DNA of 64,000 nt from Roseateles violae (GCF_030410485.1 NZ_JAUHHC010000003.1:806001-870000); one strand, 5' to 3'. Shown: positions 43,996-54,328, counted from the stretch's first letter. Notes: generated by a model not told the origin, from the letters alone. Made by a program: numbers and translations.

Positions 43996-46900
43996 ATGGA
44001 TGCGCACGGCGCTCTGCATTGGACCGAGATCATGCCCCCTGAAAGTAACGGCGCCAACCTTTTGGCTAAGGTCAGCGCCTGCGAAGCTGACCAGCGCCTG
44101 CTAGCCGCCATCCGCTGCCCTGCCGCTTGCCGCGGCCTCCTGCTAGCTCTGGTCCTTGTCGAGGATGCGCTTAATGCGTACTTCCGCATTAGCAGCCTGC
44201 CTCGAATTAAGCCTTGGCTGGACATAACGCGCGCACTGATAGACCGCTGTGAGGTCCTAGAAGATGACGGCGTCGGCGGTCTGAGAACCCCTGTTCGCCC
44301 CCAGCAGCCGTCGGTGTTTAGTCGGCTGTGTGCTACGCACACACCTCGACTCGCTTCGAAGTGTCATGACCGCGCGCTTGCGCTCCTTGGCATGCTCGTC
44401 GCCGATGCCTGCTCGTCTGATCGCCCATTGGGAGAATCCGCTGTAGCTGGCTGGTACACGCTGATCCATGCCAGCGGCCGACAGAGTGATTGGCGGGCAT
44501 TCGTCGAGATCGTTCCGACGTCACTGTTGGATTTGAATATTGCTTTGGCCCAAGCCCGGTCGCCCGGACTGGTCGACTTGCTGTCGAATCTGATCGCCGC
44601 GCTGAGTCGGCCACTCCTCGATCCGCCGGCGAACGCACCAAGTCGTGATGTCGAATCTGGCGTTCCGTCTCATGGCGATGTATCCGCAAGCGATGTCGAC
44701 GAGCTTTCAGAAGGCGAGGAAGACCCCGACGTATCGCCCAGACGCGGCAAACAGAGGCTGCGGGGGCCATTGGACAACGAGAAGGCACGTGCCAATCCTG
44801 TCGCGTGGATGCTCGAGGCTTCGAACTACGCATACCACTCGCAGCGCGTCGACTTGATAGGCGACCGCGATCGGCTGCACCCCAAAGCCACAATGGAGCG
44901 CTGGAGGTTTCTGAAGGAAAGATACAGGAACGGAGGATCGCAAGAGCGACAATTCGTCGCATTCGCGCATGTGTCGCAGCGACTTGCGCAGCCGGCGCGC
45001 GTCGCACTGCCCTTGCGCTTAGACGGCAAGCGCTCGACCCAGCTCGATGTGCCCGGTGGAACGGTGGTATGGAACTGCCTCGCCGCGCTCAGCGCGTCGG
45101 CCGATCCCGCGTTGGATGCGCTCGAACTGCGCCAACGATCCTTCGCGATTCACCGTCTGCTTGACGCCGACATTGCGGACTATTTGCGGCTTCGCCTGGT
45201 CGAGCAGCCGGACGCATCGACATTAGCCGAATTGCTCGGAATCGACACCACACCCGATGCATTGAAGGTCTGGCTGGGCAAGTACCGCGAGTTCCTGCGC
45301 AAGGGTAAGCACATCCATCCGGCCTATGACGCCCGGTGGGCCGGAAGCCTCGGCGACATCTATCGCTATCTCGGCGCCGGCGAGGCGCTAGCGTTCTATG
45401 GCGGGCCCGACTTCGATGCCCTGCCGATAGGGATGGCGTCTTACATCACGCTTGATGCCGAGACGCTTGCGCCGATCGAACAGGATGTGTTTCGCTTCTT
45501 GGGCTGGCGTATGCCTGAGGACCGAATCATCCCAGGGCCGCAAGGCTCGCCGATCTCGATCACCCGCGAGGAGTTCCGCGTTGGTTGGTCAACCTGCCAG
45601 GAGAGGACGCGACACGCGCGGGCAGATCTGAAGGCAGCCCGCACGGCCGATGAATTCGTCGACGCGTTCAACCGCCTGACACGATCACGCCTCGTCGCGC
45701 TGATTACTCTGTCGGCTCATCGAGGCACGCGACTGTCGCGCCTGACGTGGCGCGGGCTGTATCAGTGTGCACAGCTGATCCTCATATTCGACAAGGACGT
45801 CGGAGAGTACCAATCCGATCGCGGCGTCCCTGTCCATCGCCGGCTCGATCAGGTCCTGGCGGCCTGGCAGGACGATCTGACATTGATGCGCGACAAGGCA
45901 GAGCAGTTGGGCCTGTCGATGTCCACGAATGGCCGGCGTGCTGTTCCGGGCATGGCAGCCGACGATCCAGTGTTCTTCGCCGTTCGACTTGGCCGAGGGC
46001 CCGCCGCCATGGTCATCGAGCGTACCGCACTGCGTTTCAAGTGGCTAAGCGAAGAGGCTGAGGCATGCTTCGCCAGCCCGCTGAACATCGGACGGCACTT
46101 TCTGGTGAGCCAACTGATTGCTCGGCGCGTGAGCGCGTGGCACGTGCGCGTGCTTACCGGCCACTGCCGCATTCATGCCGAAGCCTTCTCCGATGGCATG
46201 CATGTGCCGCCCGCGCATGCCATGGCCGTCCTCCGGGACGAAATCGAGAAATTGCTCGATTCTCTCGATCTGGCACCGATCGCGAACCTCGACCCGTCGA
46301 AGAAGCACCGGCACCTGATCAACCTCAGCGGCTCGCTGCCATCCGCAGCCGACCCATATCTCTCGCCATCGGCTTCGAACGTCTTTCGGATCCTGCCAGC
46401 GCCCTTCGATACGTTTACGCCAGTGGCACTTCGTGCGATTGAGGACCTGCGGCGCCGGGCCTGCGAGATCACTGGCATGTCGCCCCGCGCCGAGTTCACT
46501 GCCGCTCAGACGCTCTTCGCACTGCTGGATCGAGTAGATCAAGAGGCAATCTTTAGCGACCTTGCGACTACTGTGAGCCTGGCAGGACCAGTGGCCTGTG
46601 CTGTCTGGGAGCGGCCGAATAGCGCGCAGCCGATCGGCATGCGGCTGAATGATCGCTCTGTGATCGCACTGGCTCACATCAAGAACCGGAGCCAGCCTGG
46701 CAATTGGCGCAACAGCGCTGAAGAGGTGGGTCGCTGGGCGCGGAACGCCCACCCAATGTTGGGATGGCCTACCAACGACTTCGACGCCTATCTGAGCCTG
46801 TTGGCGCTCGCGCTGCGGTTTCGGCGCTTCCACTATGCGCCTGATTTGCTCACCGCCGCATCGCCAGCCCTGCCCTCAGCTACGTTCAGTCGCCGATCGG

Positions 46901-49071
46901 TGCTGCGCATCGCCGGCATTGATCGCGCTTTAACACCCACGGCCTCTGCACTGGGTAAGGCGCTGCGCCAAGGCAACCCACGGCCCATCAAAAATAAGGG
47001 GATCGGCCCTTTGTATGACGTCGCTGAGGCCCTGCGGAGCGTCAGTCGGATCTCTTATCCGTTGGGCGGTGAGGTCCAGCGAGCGAAGGACTGGAAGGAG
47101 AAGCTCAAGCAGATCGACAACAAGGACGACTTGCGAGCTGCGGCACTTAAGAAGTTGCACGACTTTGAGATCTCGCTGTGGGAGAAACTCGACAAGAAGG
47201 AGGCTGATGAAACCAGCACGCTCGCGGGTCACTTGGGTGAAATCCTGACCGCATTAAGCCTGCTGTCCCCTAGAGACGATCCGTCCGAGTTCACGGAGCA
47301 GGATTGGCGCGACTGGGTCGAGGCAGCGAAGCAAGTTCTTGATGAAAAGGGGAAGAACACCAAGGCGGTCAAGAACAATCAGACGCGGTACTTTGGCCTC
47401 AAGCGCCTCGTGCGGATCGCTCGCAAGATTGGTTGGTCTGCGCCGCGGGGCCTTTTCACCGATGGCAGCCCGCGAATCAGCTTCGACGGGCTGCGCCGCT
47501 CGGCTGCATCAGTGGCGGTCCTGAGCTCGGACCACGCCGGGATTCGAGAGCTTTTGACCGATCACTTCGAAGACTGGCCTTTGCTGCAGTGGCAGGCAGA
47601 GCTGGCAGCCACGCTGCATGAACACCACCCACTTCGCAGCAGCGAGCAGACCGCGCTGGTGGTGCGATGCTTGGTGCACGAGAGCCAGATGCTCCTCATA
47701 AAACCCGGGGACTTCAGTCATTTGAAGTCCGTGCATGCCTATCGGCTTTTGGACTGCGCCAAGCAGGTGGTGGAGTTGTTCGGCAGAGTAGACGACGGTT
47801 CGATCGATCTCAAGAGCAAGTACCTCTTCCTCGACAACTCGGGCTGGGACTGGTCCGATGCGCGATTGATCGATGACGCGTTAGTCAGCGCAGCGGCCCA
47901 AGTGACGGGCGAAGCGGCCGTGCGCAAGCACAGCTTTCGCGGCAACGCGTATTGCCGCCTCCTGTGGCCGGAGTGGGAAGTGATCGCCCGGGCACTCCTT
48001 GCGGCCAACCGTTCGCCAAGTGCGTTGCGCGAGATGCTCGAACGCGATCGAGGGCGCGGCTTTGCAGTGGGCACACTGGCCGCGCGCAGCGCCGGCCATG
48101 GGTTGCCCGTTGTCGGGCTCGTCTACTACGCCGCGGCGTGGGCGCTGATGCACAGCGCACAGTCGAGAGCACTGCTCGCGGACTTGGCACCGGATTCCAG
48201 GCTCATCGAAGGCGTGCTGGGCTCGACAGGCTCCATCCGAAATGCCAAGTCGATTGCCAAGGCCGCTGAGAAAGACTTCGACATCTGGGGCGAGGTGGCG
48301 CGACGCTGTGTCAAGCAAATGCAGTTGCCACCGCTCGTGACCACCGAAGAGCGCGCGGTTATCGCCCCGCGCAATAAGGCCGCGGATTCGGCTGCACCGC
48401 CATTCCTCTCCTGCGTCCGGCTTGTGGCCCACTTGCTAGCCGGCGGCAAACGGGACAGCCTTGCTAACACCCTGGGAATTGCTAAGCCATACGCATTGCA
48501 CCTTGAGTCCATGTTGCCGGACGCGGATCGCCGCAAGGCAGTCACTCACCGTCGGCGTGGCGACGCAACACTTGGCCAACTCGCCGAAGACCGTGCCTTC
48601 ATGGACAGCAAGCTGGGGCGCGAGCTTCTCGCCAACCTTGCGACCCACCCATTGCCGGCGTTGACCGGCTTACTGATCGATCTGGCGCCGTACAGGCGCA
48701 ACCCCCGGGATCCAACCGCTTCCCCAGCACAGCTTCTGCAGCGCTTGCACTCTCACCTCAAGGTGCTGCCATCGCCGCTGCGACTGCAGGTCCGCTTCAA
48801 CTACGACAAGTACGGATGTCCATTGACAGCTGAGCAACAGCACAGTCTGGGCGAGCGCCTTGTCGTCAGCGACAACCCCCGCATCGGACGCCAGCCGGAG
48901 TGCCAAGTGCTGCCAGCCGAGCTTCCGCCACCGACCAGCGGCAACGAAACCGGACGGACTGTGACGAAGCACAGGCAGTCCGAACTTGTGGGGCGCCTGA
49001 CGGTCGCCACCCGCCTCTACATCGAAGCCCTCGAAATAACGCATCAAACGCTGAATGGGAGACTCCAATGA
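43996..49071 (+). CDS. Giant protein with two tyrosine-recombinase-like regions
   Basis: 1,691 aa, several times the usual size of an integrase. Region 1 (about 400-740): R579 in AHRGTRLSRLTW fits catalytic Arg I, DRGVPVHRRL fits the strand after the lysine, R700-H701 fits Arg II, and G722-H723 fits the LGH box; the expected Tyr position shows F731. Region 2 (about 1040-1400): H1312-x2-R1315 in KHSFRGN, G1367-H1368 and Y1377 (nine residues after the His, as in XerD); the Arg I position appears to be H1228 in VHESQMLLIKPGDF. Residues ~215-260 are an acidic/basic low-complexity linker. The role is inferred: a fused recombinase-like factor for an integrative element. The ATG at 43996 has no clear RBS; 44032 is an alternative. 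Residue matching was by eye. Confidence 0.65.
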   Translation: MDAHGALHWTEIMPPESNGANLLAKVSACEADQRLLAAIRCPAACRGLLLALVLVEDALNAYFRISSLPRIKPWLDITRALIDRCEVLEDDGVGGLRTPVRPQQPSVFSRLCATHTPRLASKCHDRALALLGMLVADACSSDRPLGESAVAGWYTLIHASGRQSDWRAFVEIVPTSLLDLNIALAQARSPGLVDLLSNLIAALSRPLLDPPANAPSRDVESGVPSHGDVSASDVDELSEGEEDPDVSPRRGKQRLRGPLDNEKARANPVAWMLEASNYAYHSQRVDLIGDRDRLHPKATMERWRFLKERYRNGGSQERQFVAFAHVSQRLAQPARVALPLRLDGKRSTQLDVPGGTVVWNCLAALSASADPALDALELRQRSFAIHRLLDADIADYLRLRLVEQPDASTLAELLGIDTTPDALKVWLGKYREFLRKGKHIHPAYDARWAGSLGDIYRYLGAGEALAFYGGPDFDALPIGMASYITLDAETLAPIEQDVFRFLGWRMPEDRIIPGPQGSPISITREEFRVGWSTCQERTRHARADLKAARTADEFVDAFNRLTRSRLVALITLSAHRGTRLSRLTWRGLYQCAQLILIFDKDVGEYQSDRGVPVHRRLDQVLAAWQDDLTLMRDKAEQLGLSMSTNGRRAVPGMAADDPVFFAVRLGRGPAAMVIERTALRFKWLSEEAEACFASPLNIGRHFLVSQLIARRVSAWHVRVLTGHCRIHAEAFSDGMHVPPAHAMAVLRDEIEKLLDSLDLAPIANLDPSKKHRHLINLSGSLPSAADPYLSPSASNVFRILPAPFDTFTPVALRAIEDLRRRACEITGMSPRAEFTAAQTLFALLDRVDQEAIFSDLATTVSLAGPVACAVWERPNSAQPIGMRLNDRSVIALAHIKNRSQPGNWRNSAEEVGRWARNAHPMLGWPTNDFDAYLSLLALALRFRRFHYAPDLLTAASPALPSATFSRRSVLRIAGIDRALTPTASALGKALRQGNPRPIKNKGIGPLYDVAEALRSVSRISYPLGGEVQRAKDWKEKLKQIDNKDDLRAAALKKLHDFEISLWEKLDKKEADETSTLAGHLGEILTALSLLSPRDDPSEFTEQDWRDWVEAAKQVLDEKGKNTKAVKNNQTRYFGLKRLVRIARKIGWSAPRGLFTDGSPRISFDGLRRSAASVAVLSSDHAGIRELLTDHFEDWPLLQWQAELAATLHEHHPLRSSEQTALVVRCLVHESQMLLIKPGDFSHLKSVHAYRLLDCAKQVVELFGRVDDGSIDLKSKYLFLDNSGWDWSDARLIDDALVSAAAQVTGEAAVRKHSFRGNAYCRLLWPEWEVIARALLAANRSPSALREMLERDRGRGFAVGTLAARSAGHGLPVVGLVYYAAAWALMHSAQSRALLADLAPDSRLIEGVLGSTGSIRNAKSIAKAAEKDFDIWGEVARRCVKQMQLPPLVTTEERAVIAPRNKAADSAAPPFLSCVRLVAHLLAGGKRDSLANTLGIAKPYALHLESMLPDADRRKAVTHRRRGDATLGQLAEDRAFMDSKLGRELLANLATHPLPALTGLLIDLAPYRRNPRDPTASPAQLLQRLHSHLKVLPSPLRLQVRFNYDKYGCPLTAEQQHSLGERLVVSDNPRIGRQPECQVLPAELPPPTSGNETGRTVTKHRQSELVGRLTVATRLYIEALEITHQTLNGRLQ

Positions 49072-50024
49072 ACAAGCAAAAACCTGGGAAACAGTCGATC
49101 AGCACCGAGGAGACTCGTGAAGCTGTCACGGCGCGTCGCTACGATGTGGCAGGTGTCTTCCAACCCGATGCCAGCGACGTGGCGCAACTGCTTGAGCAGT
49201 TCGACTCGGTGGACTACGTCGGGCTCGTCGATTTCTTCCAGCTGGTGATGCGCTGCGAGCGCCAAATGATCGACAAGCTGGAGCAGCTCGAATCAGCTTA
49301 CACGACAGGGATATCCATCGAAGGAGCCAGGGCGCTCCTTCTGAGCCTGTTGCGCATTCCGCCAGTGCAGCGGGCAATTGACCAGAAAGCCGATGACCGC
49401 GAACAGACCGAGGAGGAGATGGCGATGCTGCGCCAAGAGGTTCGCGCTGCCGCAAAAATCGCATACACGGTCGCCAGGGCGATCGAGAAAGACGGTGCTC
49501 CGCCCTCCCTGGAAACGGTTGACCGCTTGATCAGGGCAGCCGGCGCCGATCCGAAGGGCATCAGGGCTCAGCTCGAATCCGCGCGCGCTGGAGATCCCCC
49601 GATGACATTCAACGACAACCAAGAACTGCCGATAGTCCTGCCCATGCCGAAATGCTTGCTGTCTGAAAACAGGTACACGGTCGACATCATGATCGACGGT
49701 CTGAGCGACAAGCGCCATGACTTCGAGGCTACCGTGATCAAGGTGTCGGGTGACGATGAAGGTGCACTGGCGCTGCAGGGACTGATCGATGTTCCAGTGC
49801 GGGCCACGTTCGTGCCCGACAAGCGCGGCAAGATCCGGCGGGCGCTTCTCGGAGCGCAACTGACCAACAAGTCTGTCACGGTCATGGTTGAAGTCACCCG
49901 GGGTTTCAGGGGGCTGGACGGGAAGCACAATGCATTGACCGTGATCAGGCTCAACGGCAACCCCGAGCTTGCATCGGCCATGGAGCAGGAGGTCTCGCAG
50001 TTAAAGTTGGATTTCGTGTCTTGA
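49068..50024 (+). CDS. Unknown protein coupled to the giant recombinase-like gene
   Basis: 318 aa, ATG overlapping the giant gene's stop (ATGA). Residues ~1-45 are polar (KQKPGKQSISTEETREAVT), 60-170 are helical with a charged, coiled-coil-prone stretch (REQTEEEMAMLRQEVRAAA), and 200-318 look beta-rich (YTVDIMIDGLSDKRH, ATVIKVSG, VTVMVEVTRGF). I recognise no family. Tight coupling argues that it works with the giant protein, perhaps as a DNA-binding or assembly partner. Confidence 0.7.
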   Translation: MNKQKPGKQSISTEETREAVTARRYDVAGVFQPDASDVAQLLEQFDSVDYVGLVDFFQLVMRCERQMIDKLEQLESAYTTGISIEGARALLLSLLRIPPVQRAIDQKADDREQTEEEMAMLRQEVRAAAKIAYTVARAIEKDGAPPSLETVDRLIRAAGADPKGIRAQLESARAGDPPMTFNDNQELPIVLPMPKCLLSENRYTVDIMIDGLSDKRHDFEATVIKVSGDDEGALALQGLIDVPVRATFVPDKRGKIRRALLGAQLTNKSVTVMVEVTRGFRGLDGKHNALTVIRLNGNPELASAMEQEVSQLKLDFVS

Positions 50025-50465
50025 GGCACACTTTGACTGCGTACAGCACATGTCGCCTTCCAGTGCCTGGTGCTCGGGGCGCGCATGCGGCTGGATCAGC
50101 ACCCCGCGGCATGACCTGGCTCATTTCGTAGAGAAAGACTTCCCTGCGGGCTTTCTTGGGCTGCGGGTCAGGCCGACACCGCGCGCTGGAGCGGTGGACA
50201 AGAGGGGCACCGGGCGCATCGCCGACCGGCTCGTAGAAGTCAATGGCTGCAGTACGTTGTACAACTGCCGTTCTGGTTGCGTCAGGTGGCCGCACCCGGC
50301 GACCGCTTGGTCCCGGCCGCGCCTCGCCCGCGACCTCTTCTCAACTGCTCGGAGGGGCGGTGTCGACCCGCTGCGGTTTTTCCCAGCGCCGATTTCGCTT
50401 CCGAGAAGCGGCCTGTGAACTCCAGCAGTAGCTGATGGCTAGGAGCGGCTAACCGCGACCCGTCA
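50025..50465. other. Intergenic stretch, no gene seen
   Basis: 441 bp after the 318-aa gene and before the transposase remnant. The only structure is a short palindrome GTTGTACAAC at 50256-50265. I could not recognise the end of the IS element in it. Confidence 0.4.
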
Positions 50466-51314
50466 GTTGTCGTGATGGAGGCGTGTGGTGGGGCGGATCA
50501 GTGGCGGCGGCAACTGCTTCAACCGGGTCACCACGGTTCGGCTGCTCACGCCGAACAGCGTTCGGCCCTTTGTTCAGCGCAGCAAGACCGATGTTGCGGA
50601 CGTTCACGCAATCTGGACAGCGAGGCAGCAACTAGGCGCGAAGTTAATCCCCCGTCAAGACGGTCCACCAGCAGTCCGTGTTGTCGCCGCCCAGGCTGCG
50701 AGCGTAGCTTATAAAGATGCACATCATGCAGACCAATGAGTTGCGAGGGTTGCTCTACGAGTTCGACATCGTCCTTCCAAAAGTTCATCGCTCGCTGCTC
50801 AAGGAACTGCCAGCAGCGTTGGCGAGCGCGGGCGAGCGTCTGCCTTCGACGCTTGTGCAGTGCCCACAGCTATCGAGCGGCGTCTGCCACAGCCAATTCG
50901 CGAGACGCCGACGTGCGAGACGCTCGCTGACATCCCAGCCATCGGTCTGATAACTGCAATGGCGGTCCTGGGCCAGCATGGCTCGCCGCGGCGTTCCACG
51001 ATGGTCGTGAGTTCACGGCATCAATCGGCCTCGCACCGCGACAGCCGGGAACTGGCGGCCGCGTACGACAGCCGGGGATCAGCAAGAAAGGCGACGGCAG
51101 CCTCAGAAGGCTGTTCATGCACGGCGCGCGCCATCGTTCGCTCGAACCATGCAACATCCTAGCCAAACTGCTCAAGCGTAGACCGTACAACGTCGCCATC
51201 GCAGCGGTGGGGAGCAAGCTTGCCCGGACCGTCTGGCAATCCTTGCCAAAGGCCAGCATGGCGAGCATCGGCATGGCAAGCTGCCTGAATCGAAAACCGA
51301 ACAACTGCTTTTGA
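50466..51314 (+). pseudogene. IS110-family (IS1111-like) transposase, decayed
   Basis: Fragments in shifting frames match an IS110 transposase in order: VVVMEACGGA, TVRLLTPNSVRPFVQRSKTD, KTVHQQSV, MQTNELRGLLYEFDIVLPK, TCETLADIPAIGLITAM, then FHDGREFTASIGLAPRQP, GISKKGDGSLRRLFMHGAR and NVAIAAVGSKLARTVW. The first ~60 residues, with the DEDD start, are missing, and there are at least four frameshifts. The element is inactive. No clear inverted repeats or target duplications were found. Confidence 0.85.
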
Positions 51315-52153
51315 AGGAGAGCGAGGGACGCCAACCGTGTGATGGGCCGGTCAGGATAGGTCAGACCGGGACCAGGACACTCCGGTAGGGAGGTTGAGCG
51401 CCAAGCTCGATTTGCAGATGGGGAACCTCGTCAGCGAATGCGATCGGGGCCAGCACGCTTTGCCGCCCGCACTACAAGCCGGATATAAGGCTGCAGCCCT
51501 GCCTCCTGCTTCAACACGCACACAACGTCCGGGGAGCGCAGGTATCGGTTGGCCGCGCTGGCGGCTTGCTCCTGAGTCATGGTGCCCTCGGCCACCGGCC
51601 CTTGCCCTGCAGATGCCGGTGCAGTGCAAGCTTGCGCCATCCACACGCACGGTCAGACCAGAGGGTCCGCAGCATCGGGATCCAGGTCGTGCCCGTTGAT
51701 GCCAGTGCCGCTCGGACGGCCGACGCGCTGGCCCCGTCGCTCGGGGCCACTCGGCCCAACCGACAACATCAGCCGCACCGTCCGGTCGAATCGCCATAGC
51801 TTCGACAACAATCACCACGGTCGCCGCGGCTTCCTCCCTCGAGGTTTATCCGACACATGCCCTCGGGCCGGGGTTGCGCCTGGTCCTGTCTTGCTTGCCG
51901 GGCAGATGTCAGACAAACCTAAACGCAACTGGCAAGCATGACTGGGCCCGCATCTCATTCGCGATTGCGCTCAACGGTTGGTGCATAGGCCCTTTGAATG
52001 CAAAGACGGCGACGGCGGTCTCACAAACTTTCAAGCGTGTGCGTCGTCACCGCGGCCGAGCTGGATGGCAGCGCTGCGGGCGGGCGGTCACCGCGTTCCC
52101 GCCGTGGCCCGGCATTCATCGGCAGGCATGGGCGGGCATGACGAGGCATGGCC
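51315..52153. other. Intergenic stretch with no supported gene
   Basis: 839 bp between the transposase remnant and ilvE. Short frames exist on both strands, for example a 49-codon one at 51,431-51,580 (minus), but none shows a recognisable domain, RBS or coherent neighbour. It is probably the decayed right side of the island. Confidence 0.45.
52125..52150. repeat. Three GGCATG units spaced 10 bp
   Basis: GGCATG occurs at 52125, 52135 and 52145, each followed by a different 4-bp spacer. It lies just downstream of the ilvE stop. Its meaning is unknown; it may be a chance run in a G-rich tail. Confidence 0.4.
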
Positions 52154-53083
52154 TTAGACCAGGCTCAGCCACTCGGCGTACTTGGGGTTGCGGCCGTTGA
52201 CGATGTCGAAGAAGGCCGCCTGGATCTTCTCGGTGATCGGGCCGCGGCTGCCGCTGCCCAGCTCGATGCGGTCCAGCTCGCGGATCGGCGTCACCTCGGC
52301 GGCGGTGCCGGTGAAGAAGGCCTCGTCGCAGATATAGACCTCGTCGCGGGTGATGCGCTTCTCGACCAGCTTCAGGCCCAGGTCCTGGCAGATGTGGAAG
52401 ATCGTGTTGCGCGTGATGCCGTTCAGCGCGCCGGCCGACAGGTCGGGCGTGTAGACGACGCCGTTCTTGATCACGAACAGGTTCTCGCCGGCGCCCTCGG
52501 AGACGAAGCCCGAGGCGTCCAGCAGCAGGGCCTCGTCGTAGCCGTCGTCCAGCGCCTCCATATTGGCCAGGATCGAGTTGGTGTAGTTCGACACCGTCTT
52601 GGCCTGCGTCATCGTGATGTTGACGTGGTGGCGGGTGTAGCTGCTGGTCTTGACGCGGATGCCGCGCTTCATGCCTTCCTCGCCGAGGTAGGCGCCCCAG
52701 GCCCAGGCGGCGACCATCAGATGGATCTTGTTGCCCTTGGGCGAGACGCCCAGCTTCTCGGAGCCGATCCAGGTCAGCGGGCGCAGATAGCAGCTTTCCA
52801 GATTGTTGGCGCGCACCACCTCGCGCTGGGCCTGCTCGACCTGCTCGATCGAGAACGGGATCTTCATGCGCAGGATCTTGGCGCTGTTGAACAGGCGCTC
52901 GGTGTGCTCACGCAGCCGGAAGATGGCCGTGCCCTGGGCGGTCTTGTAGGCGCGCACGCCCTCGAAGGCGCCGCAGCCATAGTGCAGCGTGTGAGAGAGC
53001 ACATGGATCTTGGCGTCGCGCCAGTCCACCAGCTCGCCATCCATCCAGATCTTGCCGTCGCGGTCGGAAATCTTGGGGCTCAT
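52154..53083 (-). CDS. ilvE: Branched-chain amino acid aminotransferase (IlvE)
   Basis: 309 aa fold-type IV PLP enzyme. LHYGCGAFEGVRAY, the PLP-lysine K162 in MTQAKTVSNYTNS, and GFVSEGAGENLFV and FFTGTAAEVTPI are complete. Interconverts branched-chain amino acids and 2-oxo acids. ATG 53083 yields MSPKISDRDGKIWMDG. It is a house-keeping gene and shows that normal chromosome resumes at the right edge of the island. Confidence 0.95.
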   Translation of the reverse strand: MSPKISDRDGKIWMDGELVDWRDAKIHVLSHTLHYGCGAFEGVRAYKTAQGTAIFRLREHTERLFNSAKILRMKIPFSIEQVEQAQREVVRANNLESCYLRPLTWIGSEKLGVSPKGNKIHLMVAAWAWGAYLGEEGMKRGIRVKTSSYTRHHVNITMTQAKTVSNYTNSILANMEALDDGYDEALLLDASGFVSEGAGENLFVIKNGVVYTPDLSAGALNGITRNTIFHICQDLGLKLVEKRITRDEVYICDEAFFTGTAAEVTPIRELDRIELGSGSRGPITEKIQAAFFDIVNGRNPKYAEWLSLV

Positions 53084-53206
53084 TCGCGTCAGGGTCCCGT
53101 GGGTTTGAGAGTCGTCCGGTTTGCAGACTTGATCTTGCCGCGACGGGCTTACGCACGAGGTGCGCAACAGCTTCAATAACGTATGGGAGAGGCCGGGCGG
53201 CGGCGC

Positions 53207-54328
53207 TCAGCGAGCTTGTCTGGGGGCCGTTGCCGCGTCGAGCTCGATGTCGATCGGCGCACGGTGACGCTTGTAGGCGCGCGGCGGCATGCCGATCGCG
53301 GCCGAGAAGGCCGCGGCAAAGTTGCTCTGGTGCGCATAGCCGACACGCTCGCCCACCTCGGCGACGCTGAGCTTGCCTTCGAGCAGCAGGCGCTGGGCCT
53401 CACGCATGCGGCGCTCGAGACAGTATTCCGCCATGGTGACGCCGAAGGCGCGCTTGAACGCGGCCTGGAGCTTGTTCACATTGCAGCCCAGTTCGCGCGC
53501 GAGATCGGTGAAGCGTGGTGGGCGGCGGTAATCCTGCGAGAGCCGCTCCAGCGCCAATTGCGCGAGGTTGACGTCGCGCCAGTCCAGCACGGAAGGCTGC
53601 TTGGAGCTGTCGCTGCGCTGCAGCGCATCGAGCGCAAAGCCGACCAGTTCGGACAGGCGGCCGGCGTACTGCAGCGCGCGCGCCTCGCCTTCCAGCGGCG
53701 TGTCGATGGTGTCGGTCACCAGGCCGGCGACGCGGTGGCTCAAGGGGACCGAAACGACCCGGCCCGGCGTGCCGCTCCCCTCCATCGCGGCGCGCAATAC
53801 CGGCGGCAGATCCGCCGCCTGGAGGCCGTAGACATCGGCGAAGGCGCCGAGCCGGAAAATGCCGTTCACGCCTTGCTGGCGCACGCCGGGTTGGCCATCG
53901 ACGGTGAGCTTCACGCCGCGCGGAAGGCAGATGAGCGTCAGCTCCGGGTGGTCGAACACCATCGTTGGTGCGCCCTGCACATGGAAGCGGGCATCGCATG
54001 CGAGCGAGGCGCGCAGCAGGATCAGCGTTTCGTCGGCAATGTAGTGACGCCGGCGCAGCGTCGGCAGCACGAAGTTGTTGACGTTGATCTCGACGCCGCC
54101 GGCGAATCGAACGACGTCGGTGATGCCGCTGCCGCCCACCGCGTCGAAAAAGAAGCGGGCGCCGTTGCGCGAGATCCGCTTGGCGCGCCCATCGGCCTCG
54201 GCCTGCACGAATACCGGATCGTCGAAATCGAAAGCCGCGCGCCCTTCGGAAAAGGCTTGCTGATCGTCGATGTGCTGATCCAGCCAGGGAAGCGCCGAGG
54301 CGGGGGAAGGAGCTTGCAGCGTGCGCAT
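53207..54328 (-). CDS. AraC-family regulator
   Basis: 373 aa. The C-terminal ~100 residues are a two-helix-turn-helix AraC domain (FTDLARELGCNVNKLQAAFKRAFG, YCLERRMREAQRLLLEG, VGYAHQSNFAAAFSAAIGMPP shown in part). The N-terminal domain is not recognised and may bind a ligand. Start 54328 leaves 79 bp before the divergent CocE-like gene; a start at 54373 is possible. It probably controls the adjacent hydrolase trio. Confidence 0.82.
   Translation of the reverse strand: MRTLQAPSPASALPWLDQHIDDQQAFSEGRAAFDFDDPVFVQAEADGRAKRISRNGARFFFDAVGGSGITDVVRFAGGVEINVNNFVLPTLRRRHYIADETLILLRASLACDARFHVQGAPTMVFDHPELTLICLPRGVKLTVDGQPGVRQQGVNGIFRLGAFADVYGLQAADLPPVLRAAMEGSGTPGRVVSVPLSHRVAGLVTDTIDTPLEGEARALQYAGRLSELVGFALDALQRSDSSKQPSVLDWRDVNLAQLALERLSQDYRRPPRFTDLARELGCNVNKLQAAFKRAFGVTMAEYCLERRMREAQRLLLEGKLSVAEVGERVGYAHQSNFAAAFSAAIGMPPRAYKRHRAPIDIELDAATAPRQAR

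Noticed and set aside
50256-50265. Palindrome GTTGTACAAC
   Set aside because: Perfect but short, and no gene start or repeat lies near; cannot be told from chance.
51431-51580. A 49-codon minus-strand frame (MTQEQAASAANRYL)
   Set aside because: No RBS, no known domain and no neighbour that supports it; it lies in decayed DNA.
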